A stretch of DNA of 21,122 nucleotides from Methylophilaceae bacterium (GCA_017880825.1 JADGRN010000001.1:1-21122), one strand, 5' to 3'. Numbered from the stretch's first letter, positions 8,078 to 19,098 are shown. The notes: generated by a model from the sequence alone, not told the origin. Numbers and translations are program-made.

Positions 8078-8860
8078 TTGGCAATTTTCTCCAGCTCCAC
8101 AAAATCCATTCCTGACTCTACCAGCGTCCCGCGCCATATCGCCGTCATCATGGACGGCAATGGCCGCTGGGCTAAAAAACGCTTTTTGCCGAGAATCGCC
8201 GGCCACAAGCGTGGCGTTGAGATAGTGCGCGATATGGTTAAGGAATGCATAGAGCTTGGCGTCGAATACCTTACCTTGTTTGCCTTTAGCAGCGAGAATT
8301 GGCGACGACCACCTGAGGAGGTTAGCTTCCTGATGGGACTGTTTATGGCTGCGTTGAAGAATGAAGTCAGTAAATTACACCAGAACGATATCCGCTTGAT
8401 CATGATCGGTGACCGTTCGCGTTTCGATGCGGCGCTGCTTGCAGAAATCGATGCCGCAGAAAAACTTACCGAAGCTAATACCCGCTTGACCCTGACTATC
8501 GCAGCCAATTACGGTGGCCGCTGGGATATGCTGCAAGCGGTGAACCGAATGCTGCAAGCCCATCCCGAGTTGGCCGCTCACTGCGATGAGCAGGATTTGG
8601 CACCTTATCTTGCCATGCATTATGCGCCGGAGCCTGACTTGTTTATCCGTACCGGCGGCGAGCAACGCATCAGCAATTTTCTGCTCTGGCAACTGGCTTA
8701 CACCGAGCTTTATTTTACCGATACCCTATGGCCGGATTTTGATAGCAAAGCGTTGAACCTCGCGATCCAGTCTTTTCAGCAACGTGAGCGTCGTTTTGGT
8801 CGAACCAGTGAACAGTTAATAAGCGAGCATCCAAAAAACGAGAAATTAGGCCATGCTTAA
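8078..8860 (+). CDS. uppS: Undecaprenyl diphosphate synthase (cis-prenyltransferase)
   Basis: UppS condenses isopentenyl diphosphate onto farnesyl diphosphate to make the C55 carrier for peptidoglycan and O-antigen synthesis. It has 260 residues. The signature [16 protein letters not shown] holds catalytic D26, the same number as in E. coli. [15 protein letters not shown] and the C-terminal [21 protein letters not shown] stretch (given in two parts, [15 protein letters not shown] and QLAYTELYF) complete the family motifs. The start is TTG at 8078: the first in-frame ATG is inside the catalytic motif, and MAIFSSST is a typical N-terminus. TGGGG 6 nt upstream is a modest ribosome site. The 3' end overlaps cdsA by 8 bp. 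Confidence 0.97.
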   Translation: MAIFSSSTKSIPDSTSVPRHIAVIMDGNGRWAKKRFLPRIAGHKRGVEIVRDMVKECIELGVEYLTLFAFSSENWRRPPEEVSFLMGLFMAALKNEVSKLHQNDIRLIMIGDRSRFDAALLAEIDAAEKLTEANTRLTLTIAANYGGRWDMLQAVNRMLQAHPELAAHCDEQDLAPYLAMHYAPEPDLFIRTGGEQRISNFLLWQLAYTELYFTDTLWPDFDSKALNLAIQSFQQRERRFGRTSEQLISEHPKNEKLGHA

Positions 8861-9677
8861 AGTTCGCATTTTGACCTCAATGGTACTGATCCCGTGTTTT
8901 CTTGCAGCTTTGTTCTTGCTGCCAGATATCTATTGGGCCTTGTTGATGCTGGTTTTCATCCTGATTGGGATTTGGGAATGGTCGACCATGGCAGGGTGGA
9001 GTGCTGGTGCCCGTTATATTTATCTTGTAGCTACTGCCACGTTCGGTCTGGTACTTGCCTTTGGCAGTGATGCACAAATGGGTTATATCCAGCAGCATGG
9101 ACTGTTCTGGGGCATATTAGCCGCCACCTTGTTTTGGGTCATCCTGGCGCCGCTTTGGTTGATGTTGCGCTATCACCTCAAGAATCTGCTTTCGATGGCC
9201 TTTGCCGGGTGGCTGGTCATATTACCCACATGGCTAGCGCTTGTCAGCTTGCGCCGGATTAGTCCTTGGCTGTTATTGGCCATCATAGCAACCATCTGGC
9301 TAGCCGATAGTGCAGCCTATTTTGCTGGTAAGCGGTTCGGTAAACACAAGCTGGCGGCACAAATTAGTCCCGGTAAGACCTGGGAAGGGGTGCTTGGTGC
9401 CTGGATTGCAGTCAGTGTGTACGGTATCAGCCTTTGTCTATGGCTGGGGCTTAATCCATGGTGGATTGTTGGGCTGTGGGGGATTACTGTCATTAGCATC
9501 ATGGGCGATCTGCTCGAATCCTTGTTAAAACGTCAAGCGGGGTTAAAAGACAGTGGAAGTTTGCTGCCTGGGCATGGTGGGCTGTTGGACCGAATTGATG
9601 GCCTGACTTCAGCTTTGCCGCTGGCTGCCTTTTTTATTTATTTCCCTCTCTATTACGCGATGTTGTGGCATGAGTAG
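8853..9677 (+). CDS. cdsA: Phosphatidate cytidylyltransferase (CDP-diglyceride synthase)
   Basis: CdsA makes CDP-diacylglycerol from CTP and phosphatidate, the branch point to all phospholipids, in the inner membrane. The 274-residue protein is mostly hydrophobic, with about seven to eight membrane segments. The family signature near the C-terminus is complete: [20 protein letters not shown], with the invariant K-D and D-R-x-D metal and substrate residues. GKTWEG and [13 protein letters not shown] precede it, as expected. The ATG overlaps the end of uppS and the stop overlaps dxr by 8 bp, so the three are translationally coupled. Confidence 0.97.
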   Translation: MLKVRILTSMVLIPCFLAALFLLPDIYWALLMLVFILIGIWEWSTMAGWSAGARYIYLVATATFGLVLAFGSDAQMGYIQQHGLFWGILAATLFWVILAPLWLMLRYHLKNLLSMAFAGWLVILPTWLALVSLRRISPWLLLAIIATIWLADSAAYFAGKRFGKHKLAAQISPGKTWEGVLGAWIAVSVYGISLCLWLGLNPWWIVGLWGITVISIMGDLLESLLKRQAGLKDSGSLLPGHGGLLDRIDGLTSALPLAAFFIYFPLYYAMLWHE

Positions 9678-10893
9678 GCTGCAGAATGTCACCGTGCTGG
9701 GCGCCACAGGCACTATCGGCGTACATACACTCGACGTCATCGCACGCCATCCCGAGCGTTTTCGCGCCCATGCGCTAACCGCGAATTCGCGTGTCGAGCC
9801 ACTATTTGAGCAATGCAAGCAATTTCAACCGGCCTATGCCGTAATGCTGGATGCCGATGCGGCTGAAAGGCTGCGTCTGATGCTGCGCGATGCCGGGTTA
9901 TCCACCGAAGTTCTATATGGCATGCAGGCGCTGGAAAAAGTCGCCTCACTACCAGAGGTGGATGTCGTGATGGCGGCGATCGTCGGTGCTGCCGGGTTAA
10001 AACCCGCTATGGCCGCAGCACGTTCCGGCAAGCGCGTGTTGCTGGCCAACAAGGAAACCTTGGTGATGTCGGGCAGTCTATTCATGGAAGCCGTGCGTGA
10101 GGGTGCAGCAACGCTGCTGCCGATTGATAGCGAACATAACGCCATCTTTCAGGTATTGCCATCTAAACAGGGTAAAAATCTGACACAGAATGGCGTCAAA
10201 CGTATCTTGCTCACTGCTTCTGGCGGGCCGTTTCGCAAGGCTAGTCATGCGGAGTTGGTGACAGCGACACCGGCACAAGCGTTGAATCACCCCAACTGGG
10301 TGATGGGGCCTAAAATCACTATCGACTCTGCAACCTTAATGAACAAGGGTTTGGAGGTGATTGAGGCACGCTGGTTGTTCAATGCGACTCCAGATCAAGT
10401 AGACGTGGTCGTGCATCCGCAAAGCGTGATCCATTCCATGGTTGAATACATAGATGGTTCCGTGTTGGCGCAATTAGGCAGCCCTGACATGCGCACGCCG
10501 ATTGCCTATGCGCTGGGTTATCCGGATAGGCTGGAAAGTGGCGTGGCTACCTTGGACTTGTTTAAAGTGGCAAGGCTGGATTTTGAAGCCCCGGATACTA
10601 CACGTTTTCCTTGTCTGGTCTTGTCCTACGAAGCACTGCGACGTGGCGGTACGGCGCCAGCTATACTGAATGCGGCGAATGAGATCGCTGTGCAAGCATT
10701 TTTACTGCAAAAGATTGGATTTATGGATATTCCACGCATGATTGAATCGGTTTTGGCTGACGCCAATATCGAAGATGCCAGCTCCTTGCAACATGTGATT
10801 GCGGCGGATGGATGGGCGCGTCATGCTGCGCAGCAATGGATGAAGGCCAGTGGAATTGAGCTAAGCGGAATGGAATCTGGCATCGCATGCTGA
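9670..10893 (+). CDS. dxr: 1-deoxy-D-xylulose-5-phosphate reductoisomerase
   Basis: Dxr converts DXP to 2-C-methyl-D-erythritol 4-phosphate with NADPH, the committed step of the MEP isoprenoid pathway that supplies UppS upstream. It has 407 residues against 398 in E. coli. The NADPH loop is [16 protein letters not shown] (the usual GSTGSIG is GATGTIG here). [12 protein letters not shown], then [12 protein letters not shown] with metal ligands D153 and E155, ASGGPF, and [19 protein letters not shown] with the third ligand near E229 are all present. The catalytic flap HPNW at 207-210 is intact. It overlaps cdsA by 8 bp and rseP by 7 bp. Cytosolic. Confidence 0.98.
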   Translation: MSRLQNVTVLGATGTIGVHTLDVIARHPERFRAHALTANSRVEPLFEQCKQFQPAYAVMLDADAAERLRLMLRDAGLSTEVLYGMQALEKVASLPEVDVVMAAIVGAAGLKPAMAAARSGKRVLLANKETLVMSGSLFMEAVREGAATLLPIDSEHNAIFQVLPSKQGKNLTQNGVKRILLTASGGPFRKASHAELVTATPAQALNHPNWVMGPKITIDSATLMNKGLEVIEARWLFNATPDQVDVVVHPQSVIHSMVEYIDGSVLAQLGSPDMRTPIAYALGYPDRLESGVATLDLFKVARLDFEAPDTTRFPCLVLSYEALRRGGTAPAILNAANEIAVQAFLLQKIGFMDIPRMIESVLADANIEDASSLQHVIAADGWARHAAQQWMKASGIELSGMESGIAC

Positions 10894-12242
10894 CCCTGAT
10901 TGCGTTTGTCGTTACCTTGGGTGTTTTAATCACGGTGCACGAGTATGGTCACTATCAAGTGGCACGCTGGTGTGGTGTCAAGGTGCTGCGTTTTTGCATT
11001 GGTTTTGGCAAGCCGCTTTTCACCAGGACTTATGGTCAGGACCAAACTGAATTCGTGCTGGCAGCTTTCCCGCTCGGTGGCTACGTCAAGATGCTGGACG
11101 AGCGCGAGGCGCCGGTAAACGCAGATGATTTGCCGCGCGCTTTCAATCGTCAATCGGTCTGGAAGCGTATGGCCATTGTCTCTGCCGGGCCGATCGCCAA
11201 CCTGTTGCTGGCCATTGCACTTTACTGGCTATTATTTATGCACGGCGTCATGAGCATGAAGCCATTGCTGGGCGAAGTCCCACAATCCACGGCTGCAGCA
11301 CAGGCAAGTATGAAAGCCGGTGAACTGATTCGCAAAGTGGCTGGCGCGCCTGTATCAACTTGGCAGGATGTGCGCTGGATGCTTTTACAGCAATCGCTTA
11401 AAACACCGCAGGTAGAGATTGAGGCGGTTAGCGGTAGTGATGAGGTGTACCTGCACCGACTGCAGTTGGGCGATATTGGTAAAGACGATTTTGACAGAGA
11501 TGTTTTGGAGAAGCTCGGCCTGACACCCTATCAGCCCAATGTACCAGCCAAGATCGGGGAGATTATCCCGCGCGGAGCGGCAGAACGCGATGGATTGAAA
11601 GCAGGGGATCAAATTCTCGCGGTGAATGGTATAGCGGTTGGCCAATGGGAAGACTTCGTGAGCGTGGTGCGCAATAACCCTGGCAAGCGTCTTGCCCTGC
11701 AAGTGCTGCGTGAAGGCACAACATTGGTATTGCCTGTAACTCCGGATACAGCCAAAGAGAATGGCCAACAGATTGGTCGTGTCGGTGCGGCTTATCAGAT
11801 GGATCAAAATGAAATCGACAAATTGCTGGTCAATGTGCAGTACGCGCCTTTGCCAGCTTTGACCAAGGCGGTTGAAAAAACCTGGGAAACATCTATCTTC
11901 AGCCTGAAAATACTGGGTAATATGCTCACCGGCGTGGTGTCCTGGAAGGGCGTGAGCGGTCCGGTCACCATTGCCAGCTATGCTGGAAAAAGTGCGCATG
12001 CGGGATGGATGGCATTTCTCAATTTTCTGGCAGTGGTTAGCATTAGTCTCGGCGTGCTCAATCTGCTACCTGTTCCAGTGTTGGATGGCGGGCATTTGTT
12101 GTATTATATGGTCGAGTTAATTAAGGGGAGCCCGGTTTCCGAGCAGGTCATGGAAATCGGTCAACATATCGGATTGGCGCTGCTGGGATTGCTCATGGCA
12201 TGCGCCTTGTACAACGATTTTAATCGTTTAATAATAGGCTGA
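10887..12242 (+). CDS. rseP: RIP metalloprotease (site-2 protease) RseP
   Basis: RseP cuts the transmembrane part of anti-sigma factor RseA and cleared signal peptides within the inner membrane. The 451-residue length matches E. coli (450). The zinc motif HEYGH is at 18-22 in the first membrane helix, and [12 protein letters not shown] near 392-403 supplies the third zinc ligand (Asp near 400). Two periplasmic PDZ modules lie between them; the second contains [20 protein letters not shown]. The position directly before bamA is conserved among proteobacteria and links envelope-stress signalling with outer-membrane assembly. The ATG overlaps the dxr end and bamA follows after 5 nt. Confidence 0.97.
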   Translation: MLTLIAFVVTLGVLITVHEYGHYQVARWCGVKVLRFCIGFGKPLFTRTYGQDQTEFVLAAFPLGGYVKMLDEREAPVNADDLPRAFNRQSVWKRMAIVSAGPIANLLLAIALYWLLFMHGVMSMKPLLGEVPQSTAAAQASMKAGELIRKVAGAPVSTWQDVRWMLLQQSLKTPQVEIEAVSGSDEVYLHRLQLGDIGKDDFDRDVLEKLGLTPYQPNVPAKIGEIIPRGAAERDGLKAGDQILAVNGIAVGQWEDFVSVVRNNPGKRLALQVLREGTTLVLPVTPDTAKENGQQIGRVGAAYQMDQNEIDKLLVNVQYAPLPALTKAVEKTWETSIFSLKILGNMLTGVVSWKGVSGPVTIASYAGKSAHAGWMAFLNFLAVVSISLGVLNLLPVPVLDGGHLLYYMVELIKGSPVSEQVMEIGQHIGLALLGLLMACALYNDFNRLIIG

Positions 12243-12247
12243 ACTCA

Positions 12248-14536
12248 ATGAAGCTCAGGTACATTCTGCTAATGATTTGCGGATTTTACGCAACTTCAGC
12301 ACTTGCTATGGAGCCTTTTGTCGTCAAGGATATCCGTGTAGAGGGTATCCAGCGCACCGAAGCCGGCACCATATTTAATTACTTGCCAGTCAAAGTCGGC
12401 GAGACCATGGATGAGGATAAGGCAGCACAGGCGATTAAGGCGCTATATGCCACCGGATTTTTCAAGGACGTGCGTATTGAAGCCGAGCAAGATGTATTGG
12501 TGATAACCGTACAGGAACGTCCGGCTATTGCCCAGATTGAATTTACCGGCAACAAGTCTTTCCCCAGCGACAAGATGAAGGAAGGACTGAAGCAGATTGG
12601 GCTATCCGAGGGCCTGATATTTGACCGTTCATTGCTGGATAAGGCGGAACAGGAAATCAAACGTCAGTACCTTTCTCAAGGTAAGTATGGCGCCACAGTA
12701 AAAACTGTGACCACTCCTCTGGAACGAAACCGTGTGGCTGTGCGCTTTGATATTGAAGAAGGCGCGGTTTCCAAAATACGTAATATCAATATTGTTGGGA
12801 ACCAGGCATTCAAGACAGAAGAACTGCTTGAACAGTTTAAGCTGACCACCCCGGATTGGCTGAGCTGGTGGAACAAGAACGATCAGTACTCCAAGCAGAA
12901 ACTGACGGCCGATCTGGAGTCTTTGCGCTCGTTCTATATGAACCAGGGCTATCTGGAGTTCAATATAGATTCAACGCAGGTCTCCATTACGCCAGACAAG
13001 CGTGATATTTACCTCACGGTGAATATCACCGAAGGTGAAAAATACAATGTTACCGATGTCAAGCTGGCAGGCGAACTGCTGGTGCCGGAAGAGGAGTTGC
13101 GCAAATTAATTACGGTGAATAGCGGCGAGATTTTCAGCCGTGAAAAAGTAACTGAGTCTAGCAAAGCCATCGGTGATCGCATGGGTAACGAAGGTTATGC
13201 TTTTTCCAACGTTAATGCGGTACCGCAAGTAGACAAAGAAAAACACACGGTTGCTTTCACTTTTTTTATCGATCCGGGCCGTCGCGTCTACGTGCGTCGC
13301 ATTAATCTTACCGGTAACATTCGTACGCGTGATGAAGTGCTGCGTCGGGAAATGCGCCAGCTTGAGTCGTCCTGGTATTCGGCTGAGAAAATCGAGCGCT
13401 CAAAGCAGCGTCTGGATCGTACCCAGTATTTTGAAGACGTTAACGTTGAAACGCCTGCAGTTCCGGGCACCACAGATCAGGTTGATTTAAATATTAACGT
13501 CACTGAAAAATCAACTGGTAGTATCTTATTTGGGGCAGGCTTGTCCAGTTCTGAAGGTGTTGTTTTAGGTGTGACAATAAACCAGAACAACTTCCTCGGT
13601 ACTGGCAATAGTGTCAGTGCTCAGGTTAATACCGGCAAGATCAATACCACCTATTCACTTTCCTATGTTGACCCCTATTTCACTCCAGATGGCATCAGTC
13701 GTGGCTTTAATGTTTACCGACGTGACCTTGATACGACTTCGTTGAATACTGGCAGCTACAAGACATCTTCTTATGGTGCAGGAGTGAATTTCGGTGTTCC
13801 TCTGAACGAGCGGGATACTGTCAATGCTGGCTTGACCATTGATTACACTAGTATTAACCTGAAAGACACCAGCCTGGTGAGATACCAGCAATTTTGTGGC
13901 AGCATTACAGGTTGCGACACTACTTCGCTAATACTGAATTTGGGTTGGGCGCATGATACGCGCGATAGTCTGCAGTTCCCAAGTAAGGGCGTATTGCAAA
14001 GGTTGACAGCCGAAATTGGTTTGCCTGGTCTTGATCAGGATTATTATAAAATCGAGTACAAGCATTCCTGGTACAAGGATGTCACCAAGAATATTACCCT
14101 GCTCCTGAACGGTGAACTCGGGTATGGTGATAGCTACGGTACTCAAGACTTTCCTTTCTTTAAAAACTTTTACGTTGGTGGTGTCAATTCTGTGCGCGGC
14201 TTTAAAACTAGTTCGATCGGGCCGCATACCATTGAGAACGGGAATGATGTCGCACTTGGCGGCACTACGCGGGTGGTGGGCAATGCTGAAATATTTGTAC
14301 CTGTGCCAGGGTTAAAGGATTCCAAGCAATTTCGTATAAGTACTTTTCTTGATGCAGGTGCCGTGTATGGCCAAAATGACAAAATCTCGTTGAGTGAATT
14401 GCGTTATTCTGCAGGCTTGGGGCTAAGCTGGTATTCCCCATTCGGTCCGCTCAAGCTGGTGCTGGCCAAGCCACTCAATGCCAAGGCAACAGATAGTACA
14501 GAAATATTGCAATTCCAGTTTGGATCACAGTTCTAA
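12248..14536 (+). CDS. bamA: Outer membrane protein assembly factor BamA
   Basis: BamA is the core of the BAM complex that folds beta-barrel proteins into the outer membrane. It has 762 residues. A signal peptide ([20 protein letters not shown]) is followed by mature [20 protein letters not shown], the start of five POTRA domains (about 24-421), and then a 16-strand barrel to the C-terminus. The invariant VRGF of loop 6 is at 649-652. The last residues FQFGSQF end in Phe, the usual beta-signal. The disulfide pair known in E. coli loop 6 is missing; instead two cysteines, C550 and C556, sit in a predicted extracellular loop. It lies in the standard rseP-bamA-skp-lpxD order. Confidence 0.98.
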   Translation: MKLRYILLMICGFYATSALAMEPFVVKDIRVEGIQRTEAGTIFNYLPVKVGETMDEDKAAQAIKALYATGFFKDVRIEAEQDVLVITVQERPAIAQIEFTGNKSFPSDKMKEGLKQIGLSEGLIFDRSLLDKAEQEIKRQYLSQGKYGATVKTVTTPLERNRVAVRFDIEEGAVSKIRNINIVGNQAFKTEELLEQFKLTTPDWLSWWNKNDQYSKQKLTADLESLRSFYMNQGYLEFNIDSTQVSITPDKRDIYLTVNITEGEKYNVTDVKLAGELLVPEEELRKLITVNSGEIFSREKVTESSKAIGDRMGNEGYAFSNVNAVPQVDKEKHTVAFTFFIDPGRRVYVRRINLTGNIRTRDEVLRREMRQLESSWYSAEKIERSKQRLDRTQYFEDVNVETPAVPGTTDQVDLNINVTEKSTGSILFGAGLSSSEGVVLGVTINQNNFLGTGNSVSAQVNTGKINTTYSLSYVDPYFTPDGISRGFNVYRRDLDTTSLNTGSYKTSSYGAGVNFGVPLNERDTVNAGLTIDYTSINLKDTSLVRYQQFCGSITGCDTTSLILNLGWAHDTRDSLQFPSKGVLQRLTAEIGLPGLDQDYYKIEYKHSWYKDVTKNITLLLNGELGYGDSYGTQDFPFFKNFYVGGVNSVRGFKTSSIGPHTIENGNDVALGGTTRVVGNAEIFVPVPGLKDSKQFRISTFLDAGAVYGQNDKISLSELRYSAGLGLSWYSPFGPLKLVLAKPLNAKATDSTEILQFQFGSQF

Positions 14537-14550
14537 TTTTATGGATACGC

Positions 14551-14557
14551 TAGGAGA
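14551..14557 (+). promoter_or_regulatory. Ribosome binding site fixing the TTG start of skp
   Basis: TAGGAGA with its GGAG 7 nt before TTG at 14564. The nearby ATG at 14541 opens a frame that ends after seven codons, so the TTG is the supported start and places the signal peptide correctly at the N-terminus. Confidence 0.65.
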
Positions 14558-14563
14558 AATCAA

Positions 14564-15067
14564 TTGAATAAGTTGTTGAAAGCTTTACTGGCCACTAGTT
14601 TGCTGGCTTTTGCCGTGTATGGCAGCGCTGCCGACCTGAAGATAGGTTATGTGCAAGTAGATAAAATACTTCAGGAAGCGCCTCAAACTGCTGAATCCGG
14701 CAAAAAGCTGGAAAAAGAATTCAGCCCGCGTACGCAAGAGTTGGAACGCATGCAGAAGCAGATCAAGGATGGACAAGCAGCGTTGGATAAAGATAGTCTG
14801 ACGCTGTCGGAAACCGACCGTAAAAACAAGGAACGCGATATTTCGAATCTTAATATAGAGTTCCAGCGCAAGCAGCGTGAACTGCGCGAAGATGTCAATC
14901 TGCGCAAGAATGAGGAACTGGGTTTGCTACAGGATCGCATCAACAAGGCGGTGACTAATGTCGCCGAGACTGAAGGCTTCGATCTGGTGGTATACAGCGG
15001 TGTAGCTTATGCCAGCAAGAAGATTGATATCACAGACAAGGTATTGAAATCGCTCGGCAAGAAATAA
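14564..15067 (+). CDS. skp: Periplasmic chaperone Skp/OmpH family
   Basis: Skp holds unfolded outer-membrane proteins in the periplasm on their way to BamA, as a trimer with long coiled-coil tentacles. It has 167 residues against 161 in E. coli. A signal peptide ([20 protein letters not shown], cleavage near SAA/DLK) is followed by the family start [17 protein letters not shown]. The central part (about 45-125) is rich in charged and heptad-like residues, consistent with coiled coil. The C-terminal [20 protein letters not shown] segment closes the beta core. TTG start with a strong ribosome site. Lies between bamA and lpxD as in most proteobacteria. Confidence 0.93.
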   Translation: MNKLLKALLATSLLAFAVYGSAADLKIGYVQVDKILQEAPQTAESGKKLEKEFSPRTQELERMQKQIKDGQAALDKDSLTLSETDRKNKERDISNLNIEFQRKQRELREDVNLRKNEELGLLQDRINKAVTNVAETEGFDLVVYSGVAYASKKIDITDKVLKSLGKK

Positions 15068-15081
15068 GCGATGGTTGTTCA

Positions 15082-16122
15082 ATGAGTGCTAGCTATTCTC
15101 TGGGAGAAATCGCGGCACAATTGGGCGGTGAGGTTGTGGGTAGTGAATCGGTTCAGATTAACCGCGTGGCCTCGCTGGCAAATGCAGAACATGGACAGAT
15201 CAGTTTTCTGACGAATTCCAAGTATCACGCGTTGTTGACCAAAACCAGGGCTAGTGCCGTCATTGTTGCCTCTGTTGACCGGGACGCAACAACCTTACCC
15301 CGTATCGTCACAGATAACCCCTCTGCCTATTTTGCAAGGGTTTCCACCCTGCTTAACCCGGAAACACCGACCGGACTAGGAATACATCCCGGTGCGGTGA
15401 TAGACGCCTCCAGCGTGATTCCCGCATCAGCCAGCATTGCCGCCGGTAGCGTGATTGGCCGCAATGTTCATATCGGCGAAAATGTCGTTATCGGCGCCGG
15501 CTGCGCGATCGGCGACCATGTGGCGATCGGCGACCATTGTCGGCTGTATGCCAATGTCGTGGTTTATGCCGGCTGCGAGTTTGGCCAGCGCTGCATCGTA
15601 CATTCCGGCGCGGTGATTGGCGCCGACGGGTTTGGCTATGCGCAGGATGGCGGAAAATGGGTAAAGATTCCACAGGTGGGCCGCGTGCTGATTGCGGATG
15701 ATGTGGAAATCGGCGCCAATACCACCATAGATCGCGGTGCCCTGGACGACACGCTGATCGGGGAGGGCGTCAAGCTGGATAACCTGATCCAGATCGGCCA
15801 CAACTGCCAGATCGGCGCGCACACCGCCATAGCGGGCTGTGTCGGCATTGCCGGCAGCGCCAAAATCGGCCGCCACTGCCGGATCGGTGGCGCGGCCATG
15901 ATCCTGGGGCATCTGGAAATTGCCGATGGCGTGACGATTACGCCCGGCAGCATGATTACGCGCTCGCTGGGCAAGGCGGATACCTATACCGCGTTGATGC
16001 CATTCCAGCCGCACGACAAGTGGCTTAAAACTGCCGCCAACATCCGGCATCTGGATAAGATGCTGGAGCGCATTGCACAACTTGAGCATGAAATCGAAGC
16101 ATTGAAAAAGGGAACACTATGA
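15082..16122 (+). CDS. lpxD: UDP-3-O-(3-hydroxyacyl)glucosamine N-acyltransferase
   Basis: LpxD adds the N-linked hydroxyacyl chain in the third step of lipid A synthesis, using acyl-ACP, in the cytosol. It has 346 residues against 341 in E. coli. The N-terminal uridine-binding domain is followed by a left-handed beta helix of hexapeptide repeats (from about residue 100). QIGHNCQIG carries the catalytic His (H240), and GADGFGYA and [12 protein letters not shown] are conserved segments. Two neighbouring hexapeptides are nearly identical (AIGDHV and AIGDHC, 15 of 15 bases repeated at an 18-bp period). The C-terminal helix caps the trimer. The gene starts 14 nt after skp with a weak ribosome site and overlaps fabZ by 4 bp. 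GC content rises inside this gene. Confidence 0.97.
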   Translation: MSASYSLGEIAAQLGGEVVGSESVQINRVASLANAEHGQISFLTNSKYHALLTKTRASAVIVASVDRDATTLPRIVTDNPSAYFARVSTLLNPETPTGLGIHPGAVIDASSVIPASASIAAGSVIGRNVHIGENVVIGAGCAIGDHVAIGDHCRLYANVVVYAGCEFGQRCIVHSGAVIGADGFGYAQDGGKWVKIPQVGRVLIADDVEIGANTTIDRGALDDTLIGEGVKLDNLIQIGHNCQIGAHTAIAGCVGIAGSAKIGRHCRIGGAAMILGHLEIADGVTITPGSMITRSLGKADTYTALMPFQPHDKWLKTAANIRHLDKMLERIAQLEHEIEALKKGTL

Positions 16123-16565
16123 GCAGCATGGACATCCACGAGATACTTGAATATCTCCCGCACCGTTTTCCTTTCCTGCTGCTGGACCGCGTGGTTTCCC
16201 TCGAGTTGGGCAAGGAGATTGTCGCCATCAAGAATGTGACGATCAATGAACCGTTTTTCCCCGGCCACTTTCCCTATCACCCGGTCATGCCCGGCGTCCT
16301 GATTGTCGAAGCCATGGCCCAGGCTGCCGCCGTGCTTTCTTTCAAGACCACGGGGCTCAAACCCTCCGAAGATACGGTGTACTATTTTGCCGGCATAGAC
16401 AAGGCGCGCTTCAAAAAGCCGGTGATACCGGGCGACCAACTGGAACTGAAAGTGGCGATAGACCGTATCATTCGCGGCATCGGCAAGTACAAAGGGCAGG
16501 CGCTGGTCAATGGCGAGATCGTCGCGGAAGCCGAATTGATGTGCATTCTGAAAACAATCAATTGA
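16119..16565 (+). CDS. fabZ: 3-hydroxyacyl-ACP dehydratase FabZ
   Basis: FabZ dehydrates beta-hydroxyacyl-ACP during fatty acid elongation and competes with the lipid A enzymes for hydroxyacyl-ACP, which explains its place between lpxD and lpxA. It has 148 residues, a single hot-dog fold. [13 protein letters not shown] opens the domain; FFPGHFP holds catalytic H50, and VEAMAQAA holds catalytic E64. The ATGA overlap with lpxD implies translational coupling, and the 3' end overlaps lpxA. Cytosolic. GC-rich compared with bamA and skp. Confidence 0.97.
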   Translation: MSSMDIHEILEYLPHRFPFLLLDRVVSLELGKEIVAIKNVTINEPFFPGHFPYHPVMPGVLIVEAMAQAAAVLSFKTTGLKPSEDTVYYFAGIDKARFKKPVIPGDQLELKVAIDRIIRGIGKYKGQALVNGEIVAEAELMCILKTIN

Positions 16566-17332
16566 TCCATTCCAGCGCCATCATTGAGCCCAAGGCCGAG
16601 CTTGCGTCCGATGTCGAGGTCGGCCCGTATTCCGTCATCGGCGCCAACGTGCGTATTGACAGCGGAACCCGCATCGGCTCGCATGTGGTGATCCGGGGCA
16701 CGACCAGCATCGGCCGCAACAACCAGATCTACCCCTTCTGCTCGCTGGGCGAGGCACCGCAGGACAAGAAATACAAGGGGGAGCCGACCGCGCTCGAGAT
16801 CGGCGACGACAACACTATCCGCGAGTCCTGCACCTTGAACCGCGGCACCGTGCAGGATGTCGGCGTCACCAGAATAGGCAACGACAACTGGATCATGGCC
16901 TATGTACATATCGCGCACGACTGCCAGATCGGCAATCACACCATTTTTGCCAATGGCACTACGCTTGGCGGGCATGTGCATGTGGATGACTACGCCATTC
17001 TGGGTGGCTTCACCATGGTGCACCAGTTCTGTAAGATCGGTGCGCACATCATTACCGCGGGCGGTTCGGTGCTGTTCAAGGATGTGCCGCCCTACGTGAT
17101 GGCGGCCGGTTACGATGCCAAGCCGCACGGCATCAATGCCGAAGGCCTGAAACGGCGCGGTTTCTCCGCCGAAACCACGCTGTGGCTCAAGCGCGCCTAC
17201 AAGACACTGTACAAATCTGGCCTGACCCTGGAAGAAGCCAAACTGCAACTCGCCGAGCAACGCAAGGAATGCGCTGACATCGGCCTACTGCTCGATTTTC
17301 TCGAGACCTCCACGCGCGGCATCATTCGTTAA
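16541..17332 (+). CDS. lpxA: Acyl-ACP--UDP-GlcNAc O-acyltransferase
   Basis: LpxA performs the first step of lipid A synthesis, moving a hydroxyacyl chain from ACP to UDP-GlcNAc in the cytosol. It is a trimeric left-handed beta helix. With the GTG start it has 263 residues (E. coli 262). [17 protein letters not shown] contains the catalytic His (H126 here, H125 in E. coli); [10 protein letters not shown] and [13 protein letters not shown] are conserved. The start is uncertain: GTG at 16541 has GCGGAAG 10 nt upstream, but TTG at 16562 gives [14 protein letters not shown], which resembles many family N-termini, and overlaps the fabZ stop as TTGA. Family and function are secure. Confidence 0.96.
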   Translation: MHSENNQLIHSSAIIEPKAELASDVEVGPYSVIGANVRIDSGTRIGSHVVIRGTTSIGRNNQIYPFCSLGEAPQDKKYKGEPTALEIGDDNTIRESCTLNRGTVQDVGVTRIGNDNWIMAYVHIAHDCQIGNHTIFANGTTLGGHVHVDDYAILGGFTMVHQFCKIGAHIITAGGSVLFKDVPPYVMAAGYDAKPHGINAEGLKRRGFSAETTLWLKRAYKTLYKSGLTLEEAKLQLAEQRKECADIGLLLDFLETSTRGIIR

Positions 17333-17342
17333 GTTTCTTACC

Positions 17343-18479
17343 ATGCTCACTATCGGTATCGTAGCCGGAGAAGCCTCCGGCGACCTGCTTGGCAGCCATC
17401 TCATCAAGTCCCTCAGGAAGCATCGTCCCGATCTACAGTTTGTCGGTGTTGCCGGCCCCAAGATGCAGACGGAAGGGGCCATCTCGCTGTTCCCCATGGA
17501 GCAGCTGGCGGTGCGTGGTTTTTTTGAAGTGCTGCGGCATTTGCCCGGTATCCTTCGCTTGCGGCGTCAACTGCTAAGGCACTTCGCGCAGAATCCCCCG
17601 GATCTGTTCATCGGCATTGACGCGCCCGACTTCAACCTGGGACTGGAACGCAAACTGAAACGACGCGGCATCAAGACTATCCATTACGTCAGCCCTTCTA
17701 TCTGGGCCTGGCGTCGCGGCCGCGTCAACAAAATCAAGCATGCCATATCCCACATGCTGGTGCTGTTCCCGCACGAGCTGCCACTGTACCAACAGGCCGG
17801 GGTGCCGGTCACTTATGTGGGGCATCCGCTGGCGGACAGCCTGCCGCTGGAGCCGGATCGTGAAGGTGCGCGCAGGGAACTCAAGTTGCCGGCCGACAAG
17901 CTCATTATTGCCATGCTGCCGGGTAGCCGCCAGAGCGAGCTGCACTACATGGCTGATCTGTTTGTAAAAACCGCGCAGCATATCCACCAGCAGATCGACA
18001 ATGTACATTTCCTGGTACCGGTGATCTCGCGTGAAACGCGCTGGATGTTCGAGGAGGTGCTACGCCGCAACGGCGCTGACCAACTGCCCTTGAACATCCT
18101 GTTTGGCCACGCTCATCTGGCCATTGAGGCGGCGGACGCGGTGCTGGTCGCCTCCGGCACGGCCACGTTGGAAGCCGCACTGCTCAAACGTCCGATGGTG
18201 ATTGCCTACCGCATATCGCAGCTGACCTGGCAGATCGTGCGTCGCATGATCTACCTGCCTTATGTCGGGTTGCCCAATATCCTGGCGGGGCGCAAGATCG
18301 TGCCTGAATTGCTGCAAAAGGACGCTACACCGGAGAAGCTGGCCGAAACCCTGCTGCAGTTGGTGCATGACAAGCAGGCCACGCAGGAAATCCAGCGCGA
18401 ATTCAAAGCCATTCATGCACTGTTGCGGCAGAATACCGAAGAAAAAGCCGCCCAGGCCGTACTGAAATATCTCCAGTGA
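17343..18479 (+). CDS. lpxB: Lipid-A-disaccharide synthase
   Basis: LpxB is a GT19-family glycosyltransferase that joins UDP-2,3-diacylglucosamine to lipid X, making the lipid A disaccharide at the inner face of the cytoplasmic membrane. It has 378 residues, normal for the family. Conserved blocks are [11 protein letters not shown] at the N-terminus, [62 protein letters not shown] and [14 protein letters not shown]. The ATG is 10 nt after lpxA with a weak ribosome site. The stop overlaps rnhB by 4 bp (GTGA). Part of the GC-rich block. Confidence 0.98.
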   Translation: MLTIGIVAGEASGDLLGSHLIKSLRKHRPDLQFVGVAGPKMQTEGAISLFPMEQLAVRGFFEVLRHLPGILRLRRQLLRHFAQNPPDLFIGIDAPDFNLGLERKLKRRGIKTIHYVSPSIWAWRRGRVNKIKHAISHMLVLFPHELPLYQQAGVPVTYVGHPLADSLPLEPDREGARRELKLPADKLIIAMLPGSRQSELHYMADLFVKTAQHIHQQIDNVHFLVPVISRETRWMFEEVLRRNGADQLPLNILFGHAHLAIEAADAVLVASGTATLEAALLKRPMVIAYRISQLTWQIVRRMIYLPYVGLPNILAGRKIVPELLQKDATPEKLAETLLQLVHDKQATQEIQREFKAIHALLRQNTEEKAAQAVLKYLQ

Positions 18480-19066
18480 GCTCTGACCAGTTGATTGTGT
18501 GCGGAGTGGACGAGGCCGGGCGTGGGCCGCTGGCCGGCGGCGTATACGCGGCCGCGGTAATACTCGACCCGCTGCGGCCGATTGCCGGCCTGGCTGATTC
18601 CAAGACGCTGTCCGAGCGCCAGCGCGAAACGCTGGCAACCGCTATCCGGCGCGACGCGCTGGCTTGGGCCATTGCTTCGGCCAGCGTGGAAGAAATTGAC
18701 CGGATCAACATCCTGCAAGCCAGTCTGCTAGCCATGAAGCGCGCTATAGAGAACTTGCAGTTGATACCTCATCAAGTATTAGTCGATGGCCTGCATTGTC
18801 CGAAAATTGCCATTCCGTCCCAGGCAATTGTAAAAGGTGATAGCAAAGTGCAAGCCATTGCCGCTGCTTCCATACTCGCCAAAACTGCGCGAGATGCAGA
18901 AATGCGGCGCTTACACGCGATTTATCCCCAATACGATTTTGCCAAACACAAAGGCTACCCGACTGCCAATCATCTACAGTGCCTCGCAGAACATGGCGTT
19001 TCGCCGGTACATAGGCGCAGTTACGCGCCGGTGAGGAAAATTCTGTGCGATATGGCGTCGAGATGA
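18476..19066 (+). CDS. rnhB: Ribonuclease HII
   Basis: RNase HII cuts the RNA strand of RNA-DNA hybrids and starts removal of single ribonucleotides from DNA. It has 196 residues against 198 in E. coli. The DEDD catalytic set is complete: D12 and E13 in [12 protein letters not shown]104 in LVDGLHCP, and D122 in VKGDSKVQA; the spacings between the aspartates (92 and 18) equal those in E. coli. KHKGYPT near the C-terminus is also conserved. The start is GTG overlapping the lpxB stop. Base composition drops sharply within the gene, near 18740, from GC-rich to the level of the genome elsewhere. It is the last gene of the plus-strand cluster. Confidence 0.97.
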   Translation: MSSDQLIVCGVDEAGRGPLAGGVYAAAVILDPLRPIAGLADSKTLSERQRETLATAIRRDALAWAIASASVEEIDRINILQASLLAMKRAIENLQLIPHQVLVDGLHCPKIAIPSQAIVKGDSKVQAIAAASILAKTARDAEMRRLHAIYPQYDFAKHKGYPTANHLQCLAEHGVSPVHRRSYAPVRKILCDMASR

Positions 19067-19098
19067 ATTGAGACTAGCTATCTCGCCTTGAGAGAGGA

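Noticed and set aside
15071..15085. Four-codon minicistron ATG GTT GTT CAA TGA whose stop overlaps the lpxD start.
   Set aside because: No ribosome site of its own and too short to separate from chance; lpxD begins with its own ATG 11 nt later.
15427..16089. 220-codon minus-strand frame opposite lpxD (and a similar 292-codon frame opposite fabZ/lpxA).
   Set aside because: Hexapeptide-repeat genes in GC-rich DNA produce long antisense frames; the translations are low-complexity mirror images of the repeats.
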